A program made the translations under genes and the position numbers. The notes beneath the pieces were generated by a model. That model was not told the origin of the DNA. It saw nothing but the letters and a program-made list of their open reading frames with translations, and made no database searches. From Podospora comata (taxonomy: Eukaryota > Ascomycota > Sordariomycetes > Sordariales > Podosporaceae): a stretch of 64,000 nt of DNA. The stretch is taken from NCBI GenBank assembly GCA_017354895.1, contig CP071494.1, forward strand, positions 4,402,001 through 4,466,000, read 5' to 3'. Shown here piece by piece: positions 1-13,291 of the stretch (position 1 is its first letter; each line of letters starts with the position of its first letter).

Positions 1-125
1 CATGGTATACATCACCCCAACCGTTTTCACCACACAAAAAACAGCGTCACCATCAAACAAACCCACATCAAAAAAACGAAAAAAAACAATCATCTCATTC
101 ACTATTCAAACCCTCACCACCCCTT

Positions 126-3100
126 CTACCCCCCCAACCTCCCCCCAGCCTGTACATACTCCCCCCAACTCTCCCCTCCCAGCACATCCCTCCCATGAAT
201 CATCTCCTCCCCCTCCTCCTCCCCTCCATTCCCCCCTCCCCTTCCTCCCTCAGGATACTCAACTACAGCCCCCTTCTCCCGCACCCTCTCCACAAACTCA
301 AACCCAACCCTCAAGTTCTCCGTCCCGCTCAGCGCCCTCGCAACCAACCCCTCACACCTCTCCGCCACCAACCTCCTGAGCCCACTCACCAAAAACTCTG
401 CTATCGTCTCCACAGGCCAACCATCCGGTATCACCTCCAACACCTCCAAAATATCAAACCAGCCCCCGAATCTCTCCAGCAAATTCCCCGTGCGCTCCAC
501 CCTCTCCTCTGGGTCCTCCAACACCAAAAACTCGCCGAGCAATGACTTGAAAAGTTGTACCTGCTCCTCGTACGTAGGCGGGAGGGAGCTATCGCTATCG
601 CGGCGTTTGTTCCGACTACCAGGTGACAGCGCCGCGCCGCCACGGATACAGTACGAGACTGCAGTGTCGTAGTCTCCCAGGCGGTGGACTAGCAACCGCA
701 AGGCATCGCGATGTTGCTTTGCGCGGCCGGCGAGGATGATCGATTCTGGTACGAGGAGCTGATGGCGGAGTGTGTTGACCCCGTTGTTGTTGGAGTCTTC
801 GTGACCGTTGGGTGGCGGGATGGTAGATAGCGAGTCGTCTATCCTGGCGCGGATGGCTGTCGCGTTGTAGTCGTGTCCACCGGATAGTAACTGGAGCAGC
901 CGTAACCGGCTCTGCCAGACCTCGCTGTTGGATGGGGTGTTGTCTGATAGGAAGCGGAGGTAAGTTGGTTTAGGGGGGTGGAGGGCACGGTAGGCTTCAT
1001 AAGAGGCAGCAACCATCTCCCGGGTTTCTTTGGAGGACTGCAAGTCGGTGATGACGATGTCGAGGTAGTACGTGATGAGCTCGTTGACGTAGGCGGTATT
1101 GCCTTTGCCGAAGACGAGGTGCTCGAGGTAGTATGCCACTGCGTCAGGGGCTTCTTCTCGCAAGAGAGCGACGACTTGGCCATGCTCAAATCTGGGAAAC
1201 CTCCCCTTTTCGTCTGCGAATACTTGAACACCGAGCTTGGGGTTGCGGGCGGCCAGCCAGATGGCATATTCCTGGACAAGAGCCTGGTTGCTGATGTTGG
1301 AGAGGTAGCTCCGGATCCGCTGCTCGCCATCCCCAAGCTCGCCGCCCTTGTCCTCTTCCCCTTCCATGATGCGTCTCCATGTTGCGAGAACTTCGCCTGC
1401 CATTTTCTTGTGTTGGTAGAGACGGCTGAGCACAAAAAGTCTCTGGTAGGTCTCTAGTAAGTCTACCGCGCGGTCGAAACAATCCACACCATGATCAACA
1501 AGATCATAAAGTTCCTTGCGGACAGAGCCGCTTCTTCCGAGCTGATCCAAGGGCGTTTCCTTGTCCAGCTCTAGAAGTACCACAAGAAGAGATGCATCAA
1601 CAGTTCTGAAGACCTCATCAGATACGCTCCCAAACCCCTTCTTTTTCCTGGTTGCCGTGAGGAACCGGCGAAGAAACTGGAGGACATTAGGCGCCAATGA
1701 ACTGACGCCCTGATTCTCTAATCCATCCTGTTCACAGGATATATACTCCTCTACGACAGTTTTGATGCCCCCATATATCCAGATACCTCGTCTGCTGACA
1801 ATGATCTCGTTCCGGAGAGCGGGTATAAGCGACAAGACAACTCTAGCGTCCAAGTCGCCATCAAGAAGATGCTCTTCCATTGCTGCCGTCTGACCTTCGG
1901 TGAAAGGTGTCTCTGTCGACGTGAGAAAAGCAACAAGAAGCATGACGCTAGCCCGCTGCTTGATATACCCCAGCGTCATAAATTCAAGCTCCATCTTCGG
2001 TTCCCGCCCCTTTATAGTCTCTAGAAGTGAGAATATCCGTAATCTGGTTTCAAGCGTGGTTGGCTGAGACTGCTGCTCCCGTGATGCTGCTGCGTCCAAG
2101 GCAGCCTCTAATTGCACAAGCAGAGGATTTCGAACCGCCCACCATATATTCGCCCCAGCCCATACGGCTAGTCTGGATGAGGTCTTCGCCAGCCTCCGGA
2201 CAAAGTCCTCGCCTTCTTTATTGCGATTAGTCTCCCATTCTGGTGGGAGCACCTCGTCATCCGACTCGTCACGGTTGAAGAGTTCTTGTTCCTGTGTTAG
2301 CCGTTGAAGGGAAAGCGCGGTGCGGGAGTCGTTACTTTTTAGCGATACCGTTGGTGTGGTATATTGTCCCCTGAATGGCGAGAATCGTCTCTGGCACAGC
2401 CGTTGTACAATCTGCTCAAAATGCATCTCCTCGCTCTGCAGCAGAGAGCGGATGCCTATTGGTGTATTTCCTGGCGCCTCGTTCGAAACTGTGTTGTCCA
2501 CCTCCAACCACCATTTTTCTGGCTCGTCCTCGCCAACATTCACATCAAAGCGTTGAATTTCCAGCCCATTATGCAACCCATCCTCGAGCTCTTTAGCCAT
2601 GGACGCAAGAACATAGCCTTCCTCTGCCTCACCAAGAGATGGGCGTGATGATGACGGGTCAATAAGTCCACCATCAACCACAATTTCACGTGGATACCTG
2701 TCGAATTCCAACGTCGGCCTTGTTGGATCACCGTCGAGATTCACAAACATGCCAATACCCGGGTCAAGAGGGCCGGTGCCCGTCACGAGAAGAAACTCTT
2801 CTGTGGTTGGTGATACTATGAGAGGTTTCAACAATACAGTCTCAGGCCTTGCTGGTGACATTGTTCGGGAAGGTGGATTTGCACCGGCAGCTTGTGCTGC
2901 TGATACCGCCTGGGGCTGCGGTGATCGGTTCTGCTGGGCCCGATTTGGGCCGTCTTCTCCTGGCGCCGGGCTGCGCGTCGGTGTTGGCGCATCCGTATCT
3001 TGGAATACAGGATCTTCAGTTTCCCCTTGTCGTCGTTGTATACCCCTCGAGATGAAATCGCCCAAGCTTGTGCTCCTAGAATGCCCATGTGCATCAGTAG

Positions 3101-3970
3101 GTGACCGAGGCGAGGCTGTAGAAGCACTCCTGAAAAGACCTCCATCTGGCGGCCCAGCAATGTTTTGGGCCTGCCCGAAGGGACCTCCTGGCTGTGAGTC
3201 GTCAAGTGATGATATGCTCATGAGCGGGATCTTCAGCTGCCGGTCGATATCCACCAATGCATAGCTTCTCGAGTCCGCCACACATGCAAACGAGTCCCTA
3301 CGCACAGATAGTGTGCTCCCGGCATAGTCGATGGTTCGGTATACACGTGGAGCATCATCTCCAATCCTCACTACTCTGATCTTGCGGTTCAAGTGCAGTA
3401 ATATCGTGACAGATCCTGATCTGTCGGGCCCCGGCCCAGTCAAGTCCTCGTTCAGATCAACTCCACCGATCCAATTGCAATTCCTGACCGTGGTTCCAAA
3501 TACTGGGCTTAGTTCTGGAAGTGAATAGAATGATACGGTTGAGTTGCACAACACACATGCCTTGGCGACGCGGGGCAGCAGGAGAATCTGCTGGACACCA
3601 GGCCGTGAGCCATTCGATGCGCCGTTGGTATCTGAGGATGCTGGTTTCAGTCGCGAGGCGAGGATAAACGTGGGATTTTGGTTCGGGTCGGCGGGGTCTG
3701 GTGGGATGCCAAAGAAGTGAAGCAATTCAGAAGCAGTAGTGCCAACATAGAGGTTTCCGTCTGATGATTGGAGACAGTGTTAGCTGCTAATCCACACAGA
3801 GGCTGGTACTGGAATAGCGTACCCAAGTATTCCACGCAGTTGATCTGGATATCCTCCTCGTCACCATTTTCCGACAGGGGGACGCCATGGAGCAGCGGGC
3901 GCAAATCGAAGGGTCCTATACCAGGCGGCGCTGTGGTTGCCCTGTGGTTCCTGTGCGGTTCAGATGCCAT
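126..3970 (-). CDS. VPS3: CORVET tethering-complex subunit Vps3 (TGFBRAP1-like)
   Basis: Two exons, 3970-3823 and 3760-126, joined across a 62 bp GT-AG intron (3761-3822); about 1260 aa. Joining restores the phrase VEYLDGNLYVGTTASELLHF, typical of the start of the fungal CNH domain (residues about 40-330). The middle (about 190-300) is low-complexity Ser/Pro-rich, and the remainder is the helical Vps39/TRAP1-type region, ending in an acidic Gly-rich tail. In known biology Vps3 and TGFBRAP1 are the CORVET subunits that bind Rab5/Vps21 and tether endosomes before fusion. It is longer than yeast Vps3 (about 1011 aa), mostly through the inserted disordered part. It is divergent from COY1 over 430 bp. 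The alternative is the paralogue Vam6/Vps39 of HOPS, whose fungal N-terminus is different. Family assignment is firm, the exact paralogue slightly less so. Confidence 0.8.
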
Positions 3971-4400
3971 CGCCTCTCGCGCGACATCGTCGCCGTTTCT
4001 GGGAAGATGCTGCGAATACAGCAGGCACCGGTGGTCGTCAACACCCTCGTATCGTCGTTATATCGAGAAACTTGCTACGGAGAGGCTGACTTCATGATAT
4101 GCCTTGTGGCAGGAAGCTTCCAAGTTGGAGTGCGCCCATTGCACCCTTGTAGCTCACCTGCCAGGTCCCACACATGGGGCTGGGGTGACGAAGCTCCCCC
4201 AACTGCATGGAACGGCCCCACGGCTCGGGCCAAAGTCTTGGCGCCTCACACAGTCCCTGAGCGGCCACCTTTCCAGCTGTTCAGCAGCCGAAACATCAAC
4301 CTCCAAACCATAACAACATTAATGCTTGCCACACCTCAACACGGCATCCGCTGCCGTCCCCGATAGCTAATCTAGTAATCGCGCCTACAAACACCACGTA
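3971..4400. promoter_or_regulatory. Divergent VPS3/COY1 promoter region
   Basis: 430 bp separate the two start codons, so both 5' UTRs and promoters must lie here. I recognise no specific operator or TATA element. Confidence 0.6.
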
Positions 4401-6804
4401 ATGGCAGAAGACACCCCATCAGAAGCTCCCGCCGCGCCGGCTGCCACCGCGCCGGCGACCACGACGACGACAACGTCAACCAATGAATCAGTCAACAAGT
4501 TCCAAAACGCCATCTCGCAATGGAGAAGTAGGCTCATTTCTAGATTCCGAGTTTGAATCAGCACGTGTCTGACTTGCTGCTCCATCAGGTCTCGATTTCA
4601 CGAGCCTTGTCTCGACCCTCGACAACACAGCCTCCGAAATCGTTGCCTACCAGCGAGACTCGACAGTACAGAGAAAAGACCTTGCGTCAAAGACCAAAGA
4701 ATTCCGAAAGCTGGATGATGCGAGCAAGCTTTCTGAAGTCAAGGGCTTGCTAAAGGGTAAGTTGGGATTTTGGTGTTTTGGTCCTGACTCAAGGGAGGAA
4801 GTTGGGGGCTAACAGGGACTCTGCTCAGCCTACCAGACGTTCATTGATCTTCTAACCAACCATTCGAAATCTGTCAACTCGGCCTTTTTGCACGCCTATA
4901 CCTCCCTATCCGAAGCTCCCGATCCGTACCCATTGCTCGAGGCCTCGGTCGATTCTATGCTGGTGTCTGAAGACACCTTACCAAAGCTAAGTCAGGAGAA
5001 CGAACACCTTCAGAAAACAGTGTCAAGCTTGACTACCCAGCTCGAAGAGACCGAAACAAGACTGCAAACAGAGCGCGACTTGAGGAAGGGGTTGGAAGAG
5101 AACTTGGAGACCAAGGTCAAGGAGGTTGAGGCATCCTGGACTGCGGTGCTGGAGGAGAAGCAGGACAACTGGGCTGCCAAGGAGAAGGCGTTGGAGGACA
5201 AGGTCGAGAATCAAGATCGTCTTTTGAACGAGATCAAGGCCAGCTATGAAGTCAACCAGCGGTTGGGCAAGGGCGATGGAGAGGAGGGTCAAGGGGGCCA
5301 TGTCATGAGCGCAGAGCTGGAGATGGTGCACTCGGATTTGGAGCGCACCAGCGCACGGCTTGCCGAGGTTGAGGCTCGCAACGAGCAGATGAGGCTGGAG
5401 CTGGCTCAAGCCAAGTCACAGGTTCCTACACAAGCTGCAATTTCATTGGAAGACGACCCCGGGTATATGAGGATGAGATCAGAGAATTCATCACTTATTC
5501 GAAAGCTGGAGGCGGCGCGCGTGGATAAGGAAGGGCTCAAGCGAGGTCTCGATACTAAACTGCGCGCTTTGGAGCGTGAAGTTGGCTTACTCAAAGAAGA
5601 GCGGGACAGTTTGAAGGCCAAGGTGCAAAAATGGAGTGATTATGACGAAGTTAAGCAAGAGCTGGAAGTGCTGAAGAGCATTGAGTTTGCCACTGGCGAT
5701 GATGACGAAGTACGGGACATGTCCACAAACCAGAGCGGCGGACAAGGCAAAGACACCCTTGAGCAGCTCCTTCTTGCGCGCAACAAGAAGCTGAGCGACG
5801 AACTCACCATTCTCCGAGTGTCACACCAAGACCTTCAATCCAGGCTCCAAAACCTCCAAGAGGAGCTCTCCCGGACCAATACTGAGCTGGAGAAGTCCCA
5901 GAACCTCAACGAAAAGCTCGAAAACGAGCTCTCGACCATCCAAGCCGAGGCACCCAACGCGTTTCCTTCAGGCGCCTCCGTAGCAGGGACCTACGTCAGC
6001 CGTTACGCACCTTCAATGGCGCCAGGCCGAAGACCAGGCGGAGGCAATGGGCGCACCTCCCCCACCTCCTCCATCATCAGCGGGTTCAACCCCGGCGGAG
6101 GCGGCTTTGAAGACAGACCCACGGGCGGCAGCAGCGGCGGTGGCATCCTACCCATGATCACGGCCCAGCGTGACCGCTTCAAGAAGCGCAACGCCCAGCT
6201 CGAGCAAGAACTAAACGAAACACACAAAACGGTCTCGCAGCTCCGTCAGGAAATCGCCGCTCTGCAACGCGACAATTTGAATCTCTATGAGAAAACCCGC
6301 TACGTATCTACTTACAACCGTGCCGGGCCAGCGGTGGGGGCTTTGACGTCGTCGTCATCGGCCTATTCCAACCCGAACCCAAGTTCGGTGTCTATCGGTG
6401 GAGGAGGAGGGGGCGCACAAAGCCCGGTGATAGCGCTGGACCGGTACCGCAAGGCGTACGAGTCTAATATCTCTCCGTTTGCGGCGTTTAGGGGGAGGGA
6501 GTCGGCGAGGGCGTATAGGGGGTTGAGTTTCCCCGAGAGGGTGGTGTATTCGGTCACGAGGATGGTGCTGGCCACGAGGGCGAGCAGGAATTTGTTTGCG
6601 GTTTATTGTGTTGTTTTGCATATGATGGTGTTTTATAGCTTGTTTTGGATGGGGACGGGCGATGTGGATAGGCGGGTTGTTGCGGCGGCGGCGGTGGAGG
6701 TTGCGAGGAATTTGGGGGGTGCGGCGGAGGATGTTGGGGATGGAGGAGGAGGGGGGAGTGGAGGGGGGACGGGGAGTTTGTCGGAACAGGGGTTTCAGAC
6801 CTGA
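4401..6804 (+). CDS. COY1: Golgi coiled-coil protein CASP/Coy1
   Basis: Three exons, 4401-4527, 4589-4756 and 4829-6804, with introns of 61 and 72 bp; 756 aa. The N-terminus is Ala/Thr-rich, followed by a conserved segment (FQNAISQWRSLDFTSLVSTLD) and long heptad-rich coiled coils over about residues 140-470. A Gly/Ser-rich linker and a second short coil come next. The C-terminal CASP domain (about 620-700, with RYRKAYE and FPERVVYS) leads into a single hydrophobic anchor (YCVVLHMMVFYSLFWMG) near residue 700. This order matches human CASP and yeast Coy1, Golgi-membrane proteins that tether or modulate intra-Golgi retrograde vesicles. The extreme C-terminus after the anchor is Gly/Ala-rich and probably lumenal. 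Splices were placed by frame and by family sequence. Confidence 0.9.
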
Positions 6805-9454
6805 TGATGGTGAGGTGGTGATGGTGGGAAGGCTTGGTGATCACTTTACAAGAGTTGGCGGTGTGGATGCGAGTCTGCTGGCCGTGAGAATGAACGACAG
6901 GCTGATGACGTGTATGTGTGGTAGTATACACGCGTCACGAATCTTTGGGTTTGATCTTTAGACACCTTGATAACAGCGAGAATTGGCATGCAAATCACGG
7001 TTTGGCAAGTCCGGAACCCAAGGACTTGGCTGCGGACTATTGGGCCGAGGGCGGTTGCCGGAGGAAGAGGTGTAGTCGGTAGACTCCGGCGGGCGGCTGG
7101 ATAATGCTCGGAACCGGGGATTGGCTGTGTTGGAAGGCTTTCTTGGTTGCACTGAGGTTTATGTGTGTGGGCCTGGAAAAGATGATGGGTGGCCTCATGT
7201 GGCGTCGTACTGTTGTACCATATCATTTTCCTTAACAAGTTGTGAAAAGGGAAGGAGGTTTGATAATGGGACGGTGGGCGAAAGGTAGAAGAGATATGTT
7301 ACCATGTTGTAATGAGTTTCTTGAGTATGGGTAACAATTTAGACCAGATTTGAAGGCTGGTGTTACAGTTTTGTGTGTTTGGGCTGTGTCCTGGTCCCTG
7401 GTGCTCATGGGACTGTTGCATCTTCGGAACCAAGCTGAGCTCAGGCAGCAAATGACCCTCGAATTCCCAGGTTCAAATCCCGTCTTTCCCAGGACAAGAA
7501 AATTTGTCTTTCTCCTCGGACTATTCAACCTTCCAAGAATCAAGGCATCTGCGGATGTGTCCAATATGTATGTGCCTGTGTGTGCGGTCCTGTGGACGAC
7601 TTGCCCAAAGTCATAGTGGGATTCAGCCAATCAAATCCCAGCATTCCACTTATACAATTCGCCCGTCTGTTGTACAAGCGGCAGACAGTAGCTCGCTTGG
7701 ATTTTAAACGCTGGCCAACTCTGCGGCCTGGTCTTCCATCCCGAGGGAGGTTGCGTTTTCCCGGCTTTCATGTCCCGTGGGCGCGTGGAACGGGCGGACT
7801 CAAGGTCGAGGAAGGTGGCCCATTACCTTGAGTTCGGTAGAGATGTCAGTGTGGAAGGTGTAAACGGTTGGCCATCGGGTTGCAGGAGAGCCAAGCTTCT
7901 CTCCCGCGGCTAGGGACTTGCGGGGAGGTCATCACCAATTGAATGCTCTTGGAATCATTCCCCATCGGAAGATTCCGCTGGTTGGATTTTGTGGTCCTCT
8001 GCAGGTTGTTGAAACGAAACAAAAGAAACATGCAGAGCAACTGCATTGTGAGTTGTTAGGATTTTCCTGTCTCACGCTGGAATGAATCCCTCAAGGAGGT
8101 ATGATTGGCATCCAGAAATCTAAAAGAACGCCGGATACTGAAGCTTCCGTGAGCACTCCTTCCATCGACAAGGAAGGAGACTGTTGGTAGCGCAAAAATA
8201 GGCGCGGACGCGCAGAAAGAGATCTGGTGAAGCAGATTTGCCCAGAAATTTACCCGCGATTTTGGTCGTTAAAGGAGGGGGAAGGTAATCTGGATAGGTG
8301 ACCTTCCGTATGCAACATTGACGGCGAGGGAAGAAGGCTGTTGGACAGCAGGGTCGACCGAAGAGAGCTAAATCGATGAAAGGGTGCACCGGCGGCTAAA
8401 AGCTTGGTGTTGACAAGGGAAGACACGGAAGGTATTTTGGGTAAAAATAGCTGTGCCGCGGTGTAAGCCAGCCAATGAGGTGAGTAAGAATGAGGGCTAA
8501 TAAAAGTGATTAGCATGCAATAGCGGGAAATTTTTCCCAATATTGCCTTTGGGGGGCGGAAGATCATTAGGTGTACGCCTCACGCCCTTCTAGAATTTCG
8601 AGATTTGTCCCAAGGTTTGGGAGATCATCGTTGAAGTTGTTAGAGTTGTCGCTGGTCTTGCGGGTAAAGGGAATTAGTGGCTAGTAGATTCCGATGAGCC
8701 GGATGATCAACGATGGTATGCCCAAGAAAGTGACTGTCTCCATGTTGTTAAACGGTGGTGGGATGAGGTCTGCCATGGACATCAATTTACACGCTCCACA
8801 CATCCCTCATCTGCCAAGGGTGTTTGAATTAACTCTGGTGGAAACGCACGGTCCCAGCGCTTGCAAGACGGGCGACCAGGGTCTGACAGACAGGGGTTAT
8901 CCAACCCCTCCAATGTCGATGTCGATCTCCATCAACCATTCAGAAGACAGCATCCCAACTCTGAGCATGTCTTGTCGTCGTCGTAACTGGGTCTTCGGCG
9001 GCTGCTCATCGGGACCAGCGACTACGTGCATCTTCGGCCACGGCACCGGGGGCACACGTCTGTCTCTTCCCGCCTCCCGCCTTGCCAAATGTGGGAAGGA
9101 CGGGTGCTACCCTCCAGCATATCGAGGCGGTTGGCCGGCCTTTGTGCGCGCCTGTTGTTTCTCGTGACTTTTGTATATAGCCCATCTTGTTTCCCCAAAG
9201 ATGGCGTTCGTGATCTGCTCTACACCACATCCCCTTGCATGAAACATCTGGTCTAGTTCAGACCTTGTTTTCCTTTACAGTATTCCATATCTTTCTTTGG
9301 TCTCTCTGCTTGGGTTTCTCTTTTGGGTTTCCTTTCTTTCTTTGTGATACCCATCGACGACCAGACTCGGCTTATTCAATAGTCGATCTACCTTACCATA
9401 CAACTCTACCAACCGAGCTCACCTTCTACTCCCACCACCAGCACACAAACCACC
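6805..9454. other. Intergenic, no gene seen
   Basis: 2.65 kb between the COY1 stop and the DUF3455 start. It holds only short overlapping reading frames with no family resemblance. A solitary tRNA-type B-box-like string near 7470 lacks the rest of a tRNA. The pyrimidine-rich, CACCA-containing stretch just before 9455 looks like a 5' UTR. Confidence 0.6.
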
Positions 9455-10343
9455 ATGCGCTGCCCACTCCTCCTAGTCCCTGCGCTCAGCGCTTCTACCT
9501 GGGCGGCTCCCGCTTTCCCCAAATTCACCGCCGCTCTTGCTCCCAATGTCCAGGCCATCTCAGATTACTTCAACATCCTGGCGACCAAGGTCCAAGAAAA
9601 CCGGGCAGCAGGGTCGGCACCTATCTGCGACCTTTCAAAGCTTTCTCTTCCAATCGGTAAGAGCATCACGCACTCGGCAGTTCTGTGAGACATACTAACC
9701 CAACAACAGAGGCTGAACCCCTTGGTCAACCAACACCTGGTCTCTACCTCAAGCATGTCGCGATTGGCCGCGGAACACAAAACTACACATGCGATCTCAG
9801 CAACTCCACTGCCGTGCCACAAGCATTCGGCGCCCTTGCCACCCTTTACAACGCCTCATGTGTCACATCAGCCTTTCCTGACGTGAGCGCCATGCTTACC
9901 CGCGCGTCACTGCACTTTGATGTTGCCGACAATGACGCTCTTCAAAGACTCGCCCCTGCGGATCTCCCCGTAAGCGGCATCCACTACTTTACCGACGGCA
10001 CCACCCCTTTCTTCGGCCTTGATACCCCCCAATGGCACCTGGGCGAGGGCACCTTCGGCAAGAACGCCAGCACTGCCGCGCCGCTGACTGCCGCCAAGGG
10101 CAAGAAGGGAGAGGCTGCTGTTCCATGGCTCAGACTGGCAGCCAAGGGTACCAACACTGGTGGTCTTCAAGAGGTCTATCGTCTTGAGACTGTCGGTGGC
10201 AGCGCTCCTGCAACTTGCAAGGGGATGCCAGCGTCGTTTGAGATTCAATATTCCACACAGTGAGTAACCCTCAAGGTTCTCAAGAAACACTAAATCAGTA
10301 AAACTAACTTTGAAATAGATACTGGTTCTACGCCTCTTCATAA
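9455..10343 (+). CDS. Secreted DUF3455-family protein
   Basis: Three exons, 9455-9656, 9710-10259 and 10319-10343, with introns of 53 and 59 bp; 258 aa. Residues 1-18 (MRCPLLLVPALSASTWAA) form a signal peptide. The body matches the DUF3455 family, often mislabelled malate dehydrogenase in fungal databases: GQPTPGLYLKHVAIGRGTQNYTC, a central DLPVSGIHYFTDGTTPFF, and WLRLAAKGTNTGGLQEVYRLETVGG. The last exon has only 25 coding bases and supplies the family ending YWFY plus ASS. Predicted N-glycosylation sequons occur at NYT, NST and NAS. Function of the family is unknown; I see no dehydrogenase motif. The protein is probably extracellular or wall-associated. Start chosen as the Met opening the signal peptide. 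Confidence 0.9.
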
Positions 10344-11696
10344 ACAGAAGCCAACCAGAGGGAATGATATGATGAAGATTGTACTTATATCGGAGGACCT
10401 TTTGTTCCATTGCACATACCTTTTCTTTTTGTTTTTTTTTCTTCTTCATTTTTGGGCGTTCACGGCGCCCGGTTGGTCAATATTTTTGGGGCCTTTGGGG
10501 ATCTTCAAGGCATATTATCGCTCGTTCTGGCCTTACATAAAGGGGAAAAGGAAGGGAGTTGCTTGCCAGGAGCAAACTAAATTACAGAAGCTTGGTTGGA
10601 GGATATAACAGCTACTTATTTGCTTGACAAGGGCAGTAAGGAGACAGGAATACTAGTAAATAGTTTAATACCCCCACTGGCTGAAAGCCGTTCACATCAT
10701 CAGCTATGCTTCTTTGTCGCTGACTGTGACATTCATGCTGTGTGGTTCTGAGAATGATAGATGTACTGGTACAAATCATCCTCGAAGAATATTGACAAGC
10801 ATGGACAATAGCTAACCAGCCGGAGTACTACATTGCCGTGATACCGTGAAACGTCACACTACCTTTCTGCTTTTTGTTGGAGATGTGGTGCCGACATTGT
10901 GAATGAAATCGCTTAGTTTGTGATGACTGAAGGAGGTGATATTCGCTAAGGCTAAGGGTTATATCATGACTAAACCTGGTTTAGCTCACGGAAGGCGGAC
11001 AGACAGACGCGTGCATAATGCACTGTCGATCAGGGAACAAGGTGTTCCTGGTCGGTTGACTGGCGGGGGGTTGTATATGAGATGGAGATATGGGTTTCAA
11101 GAGGAGCGAATGGATATGGGTTGGGGGTGTGAAGTTGGTGCGAGTGTGAGTGAGAAGAGTCAGGTGCATGATGACTAGGTGTGTATGAGCTGGTGGTGAG
11201 TGAGAGGTTGATTCAGACGCTATGAGTGATCAAGTAGGTGATTGATTTACTAGAGACTTTGAACGCCAAACAAGAAAGAGACATATCAAAACGCGCCAAC
11301 TATTTATCTGATGGAGCCAGCCTAAGAAATATTGACCCTATACATTTTGAAATAAATTTGATTGATTACCGGTGGTGTAATGAGGTTGAAAGAAGCACGA
11401 ACCAAGTCACGTGAGTGTTCCTGTAAGCTGAGCCTGCAGACCCTTTCTGCTTCAGATGCCTGATGCTCATTGGCCAGTCTGGAAAACTGGGCTTTTGACC
11501 CCGAGGCCTACAACAGACCAACATGGTGCCTGCCTATTGCTTTGATGAAGGCTACTGAAAAAAAAGGGACGACGGAGGCTTATCGACGATAAGCAGGAAA
11601 GATAGCCCCAACGACTGATCATCTGGTCTGCAACCGATATCGTTCAATCAGGTCGCTCCTGCCTATGAACTGTGAATCAGGTTTTTCTTTTCTAGA
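10344..11696. other. Intergenic, no gene seen
   Basis: 1.35 kb between two genes on the same strand: the 3' UTR of the DUF3455 gene (T-rich around 10420-10450) and the promoter of the HAD gene. No RNA gene or repeat recognised. Confidence 0.6.
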
Positions 11697-13291
11697 ATGA
11701 TAAGACGGCAAACAAACCCTCTGCTTGCCAACCTTCTCGACCGAGTATCTCAACCACAGCAACTCTTTTCGCCAATCCGAGTTTTTGATAACAGTAACAG
11801 ACTGCTATCATTACATTCTTCTCAAGAACTCCGACTTAACTCAAAGCCATATTTAATTGGCAATTTCCATCAGAGTCGAGGTTTGAGCAAATCGGCTCGA
11901 GGAAGGCCCGATCGCAAATCGACTTCTCAGAAAGGTTCACTATCTGGCAAAGGGGAATCACTGTTGTCTTCATCACCCACATCACAACTATCAATAAGAC
12001 CACTGTCTTTGTTGTCATCACAAAATTGTAAGTCACACCACGCCAGCACTCACTTCATTCATTGCTGACCGGATCAGGGTACACCGAACCACCAGCTCCG
12101 GCTACAGAGAGCAATCACCCAACTGTTGACACCTCCAAATCTGGATCAGCTACTATGGATCAAAATCCAGGCTATCAAGGGTTCAGCGAAGGTTGGTCCA
12201 ATGGCCTGAACCCATCTGCACCTTCCTTCGACCTCAACTCTGCCGAAGGTCAGGCTTATCAACAGCCACCAGCCCAGTCTGATTCCGTTCCCAGATATCG
12301 CCACCCCAACGCTCAGCCCAGTCCTGATTCTAGCCCCATAAATAGCCAGCGCTCTCACAACAAAAAGAAGAACAAGCGTAACCGCAAAGGCCAAAGCGAA
12401 GGCGGCGGCACCGGAGGCGAGCACCTCACCCCCCGTCAAAGACGAAAAGCTGCCCGAGGAGCAGACCCAAACCAGCCCCCAGTAGGCGGTGGTGGTGGTC
12501 CCAACCAACTCCCAAACAGCAACCTTCCCCCCAAACCCCCTCCCGGCCTCTCCCGAGACATGGACAGAGCTCCCCTACCGGCGCAATCAACCCTTCCCGA
12601 CCTCCTACCTTTTGCTCCATCCGCAGAGTCAGGCGGCGTTCCCGTTCCTACGGAAGCCTACCTCGCCCGCGCCAACATACCCCCTGTCCCTTCCGCCTCT
12701 CCGCACTCACTGCTCCTCGTCATCGACCTCAACGGCACCCTCCTTCATCGGCCCCACTCTAGGAGATCAGACCACTACATTCGCCGTCCTCATGCGGAGA
12801 AATTCGTGACGTACTGTATCGACACATTTTCCGTCGTCATCTGGTCTTCTGCCCGACCAGAAAACGTGGAAAAGATGTGCAGGGATTTACTGACGGACGA
12901 CCAAAAGCAGAGGGTTCTGGCCATGTGGGGAAGGGATAAATTCGGGTTGACGGCTAAGGACTACAACAGAAAGGTACAGGTGTATAAACGGCTGGAGACG
13001 GTGTGGGGGGATCAGCATATCAACCCCTCTGGAATGTGGCACCAGGGGAACACGGTGCTGATTGATGATTCGAAGGAAAAGGCGAGGAGCGAGCCGCACA
13101 ATGCGGTGACGTTGCCGGAGTTTACGGGAAATAAGGAGGGGAGATGGGAGGGGCAGGTGTTGCCGGCTGTGCATAATTACTTGAACGAGCTGGCCAAGAC
13201 GGAGGATGTGAGCAGGCTTATGAGGGTTCATCCGTTTAGGATGCCTATGAATAGGGAGGAGAGGCCTATGAATGAGGAGGACAAATTTTAG
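11697..13291 (+). CDS. FCP1/NIF-type HAD-fold protein with DxNGT motif
   Basis: Two exons, 11697-12027 and 12078-13291, with a 50 bp intron; 514 aa. The N-terminal 110 residues are basic and Ser-rich. Their first 20 (MIRRQTNPLLANLLDRVSQP) could be a mitochondrial presequence. Residues 110-320 are disordered, Pro/Gln-rich, with a Lys/Arg block (KKKNKRNRKG). The FCP1 homology (NIF) domain occupies about 335-500: LLLVIDLNGTLL, then VVIWSSARPENVEKM, and VLIDDSKEKA. The nucleophile Asp is present, but the usual DxDGT reads DLNGT, so the general acid/base Asp is Asn. It could be an altered phosphatase or a binding protein, like Tim50, which also lost the motif. An internal Met at 12155 (MDQNPG) could give a form without the presequence. 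Confidence 0.85.

Noticed and set aside
7465-7495. tRNA B-box-like string GGTTCAAATCC
   Set aside because: No complementary T-stem, acceptor stem or A-box at the right spacing. An 11-mer with this degeneracy is expected about once by chance in a window this size on both strands.
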